Shown here: positions 5,659-6,682 of the stretch, one piece after another | Layout: every line of letters starts with the position of its first letter | How positions within the stretch are numbered: the first letter of the stretch is position 1 | From: an uncultured Synergistales bacterium | Lineage (GTDB): Bacteria > Synergistota > Synergistia > Synergistales > Aminobacteriaceae | Length of the DNA: 6,682 nt | Assembly: GCA_905233335.1 (NCBI GenBank) | Contig: CAJOED010000124.1 | Location: forward strand, 1-6,682 | Direction of reading: 5' to 3' | The notes under the pieces: model-generated | Databases searched by the model: none | What the model saw: the letters and a program-made list of their open reading frames with translations, nothing else | Told to the model about the DNA's origin: nothing | Position numbers and translations under genes: made by a program

Positions 5659-6465
5659 ATGGCTGGGGAAAATATAAAAATAATCGTAGCTTGCCACAAA
5701 AAATGCAGTGTTCCTTCTGATGCCGTATATTTTCCTGTTCATGTAGGGAGTGAGGGAAAAACTCCTATAGGCTTCACCCCGGACAACACCGGCGATAATA
5801 TCAGCACAAAAAATTGTATGTTTTCAGAGATGACCGGGCTTTACTGGGCGTGGAAAAATTTAGAATGTGATTATATAGGACTTGTGCACTATTCGAGATA
5901 CCTGGCAATGCGGGGGAAACTTGGAACTGTATCACTTGATGAAGTTCTCACTGGTGAAGAAGCAAAAAAGTTACTGCAGAAGTACAAAATAATATTGCCA
6001 TGCAGGAGAAAATATTACATTGAAACGCTCTACAGCCACTACTCACACACAGCAGACGCTCATCATCTCGATGTTACTCGTGAGATCATAAGCCGGAAAT
6101 GCCCGGAGTATCTTGACAGCTTTGATACTGTCATGCGAAGGACTTGGGGACACATGCTCAATATGTTCATGACGAGCAGGGAAATAGCAGACAAATATTG
6201 CGGGTGGGTCTTCAGTATTCTGCCTGACCTCGAATACCTGATAGACACGAGCAAAATGACACAGTATGAACGGCGTTTTATCGGAGCAGTGAGTGAAATG
6301 ATGCTTGATGTTTGGATTGACCACCAGATAAAGCAGGGCACTCTGAAGCAGGAAGATATAATTGAAATCCCATACGTTTACACGCGCAAAATCAACTGGC
6401 CGAAAAAAATAGCAAGTTTTCTCATGGCGAAATTTTTTCACCGAAAATACACGAGAAGTTTCTAG
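5659..6465 (+). CDS. DUF4422 glycosyltransferase-like protein, in-frame paralogue without repeat tract
   Basis: The product is 268 residues from ATG 5659 (GAAAGG 5641-5646, 12 nt upstream). A TTG at 5647 is in frame but abuts the ribosome binding site and is unlikely. The whole protein is one DUF4422 domain: IKIIVACHK, PVHVGSEGK, DNTGDNIS, SEMTGLYWAWKN, LTGEEA, RRKYYIETLYSHYSHTAD, FEI/IEIPY-type end and a basic tail AKFFHRKY. No signal peptide or membrane helix is seen, so it should act in the cytoplasm or at the inner face of the membrane. By hand count it is identical to the first copy at 165 of 264 aligned positions with no net gap. Differences cluster at residues about 165-234. The hallmark HYRRY is HYSRY here (residues 77-81), which could alter activity or specificity. 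Sugar specificity cannot be read from the sequence. Confidence 0.85.
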   Translation: MAGENIKIIVACHKKCSVPSDAVYFPVHVGSEGKTPIGFTPDNTGDNISTKNCMFSEMTGLYWAWKNLECDYIGLVHYSRYLAMRGKLGTVSLDEVLTGEEAKKLLQKYKIILPCRRKYYIETLYSHYSHTADAHHLDVTREIISRKCPEYLDSFDTVMRRTWGHMLNMFMTSREIADKYCGWVFSILPDLEYLIDTSKMTQYERRFIGAVSEMMLDVWIDHQIKQGTLKQEDIIEIPYVYTRKINWPKKIASFLMAKFFHRKYTRSF

Positions 6466-6473
6466 CAGGTAAA

Positions 6474-6506
6474 ACCCCGTTCTGTGTGAGCGGGGTATAT
6501 TTTTTT
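6474..6506 (+). terminator. Rho-independent terminator after the second DUF4422 gene; right copy of the duplicated hairpin
   Basis: ACCCCGTTC (6474-6482) pairs with GAGCGGGGT (6488-6496) around the 5-nt loop TGTGT, followed by ATA and seven T residues (6500-6506). It lies between convergent genes, and an AAAA run on its left side means it could also work on the - strand. The T-run overlaps the stop codon of the convergent permease gene. Confidence 0.85.
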
Positions 6507-6682
6507 ACAGTCCCATTAGTGCCGGTATTGTTATCGTGAGTGAAGGGAACGTGATTATTACCATCTGCACCACTAACGCTACAACTATGAACGGCCATAT
6601 CTTGCGGAAAATTTCCCCTATGGCTACATGTCCCAGTGCCGCAACAATATAATTACACGCTCCGACGGGAGGAGTGATTAGT
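6505..6682 (-). CDS. C-terminus of a TRAP transporter large permease (DctM type), 5' end outside window
   Basis: On the - strand the frame reads LITPPVGACNYIVAALGHVA, then IGEIFRKIWPFIVVALVVQM and a hydrophobic end finishing TIPALMGL, with a TAA stop at 6505-6507. The LITPPVG motif followed by one or two membrane helices is the usual end of DctM-type large permeases of tripartite ATP-independent periplasmic (TRAP) transporters. These use an ion gradient to import organic acids such as dicarboxylates or sialic acid, delivered by a periplasmic binding protein. Only 59 codons are visible, so the substrate cannot be inferred and a fused small subunit cannot be excluded. The gene is convergent with the DUF4422 cassette and shares its terminator region. 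Confidence 0.82.
   Translation of the reverse strand, partial: LITPPVGACNYIVAALGHVAIGEIFRKIWPFIVVALVVQMVIITFPSLTITIPALMGL

Noticed and set aside
6043..6441. 132-residue - strand open frame over the second DUF4422 gene
   Set aside because: A similar antisense frame occurs over the first copy, as expected from codon use in the paralogues; no motif or start signal supports it.

Overview
The window looks like a bacterial chromosome segment. The best guess is a Synergistota-type bacterium from a gut or rumen community. The hints are an L27 with a cleavable N-terminal extension plus its Prp protease, an LCP (LytR-CpsA-Psr) protein directly after nadD, a TRAP-type permease, and moderate GC content. 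A Bacillota host is not excluded. No RNA gene, CRISPR array, insertion sequence or phage gene is visible.

Layout. Positions 1-279 hold the 3' end of a probable GT92/DUF23-type glycosyltransferase. Positions 283-337 hold an extended -10 promoter element and a leader hairpin. The ribosome/GTPase block follows: rplU (366-680), prp/ysxB (698-1024), rpmA (1026-1307), an internal terminator (1327-1355), obgE (1377-2669), nadD (2666-3262, overlapping obgE by 4 nt) and an LCP-family gene (3269-4642). These are all on the + strand and tightly packed. Then comes a two-gene cassette of DUF4422 glycosyltransferase-like paralogues (4723-5611 and 5659-6465), with a near-identical hairpin at each end (4656-4681 and 6475-6495). 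The last 178 bases are the C-terminus of a TRAP transporter large permease (DctM type) on the - strand, convergent with the cassette.

The main discovery is the start of the first DUF4422 gene. Nine perfect copies of the pentanucleotide ACACG (4746-4790) sit inside its 5' coding region, between a GTG start with a good ribosome binding site (4723) and the conserved domain (from 4817). With nine copies the start codon is out of frame and translation ends at TAA 4843-4845 after 40 residues. One extra copy (ten) or two fewer (seven) joins the start to an intact reading frame of 297 or 292 residues. Eight copies stops at TAG 4827-4829. This is the arrangement of a slipped-strand, phase-variable gene, captured here in the OFF state. 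The neighbouring paralogue, about 62% identical over 264 gap-free positions, has no repeat and is constitutively in frame. It carries HYSRY where the switched copy has HYRRY. The pair could therefore change a surface glycan depending on repeat number; that role is inference.

How the genes fit together: L21 and L27 are 50S proteins, Prp removes the L27 extension, ObgE is a 50S assembly GTPase, NadD makes the dinucleotide for NAD, and the LCP protein probably transfers glycan to the cell envelope. The glycosyltransferase-like genes on both sides suggest that a surface-glycan region has grown around a conserved housekeeping block.
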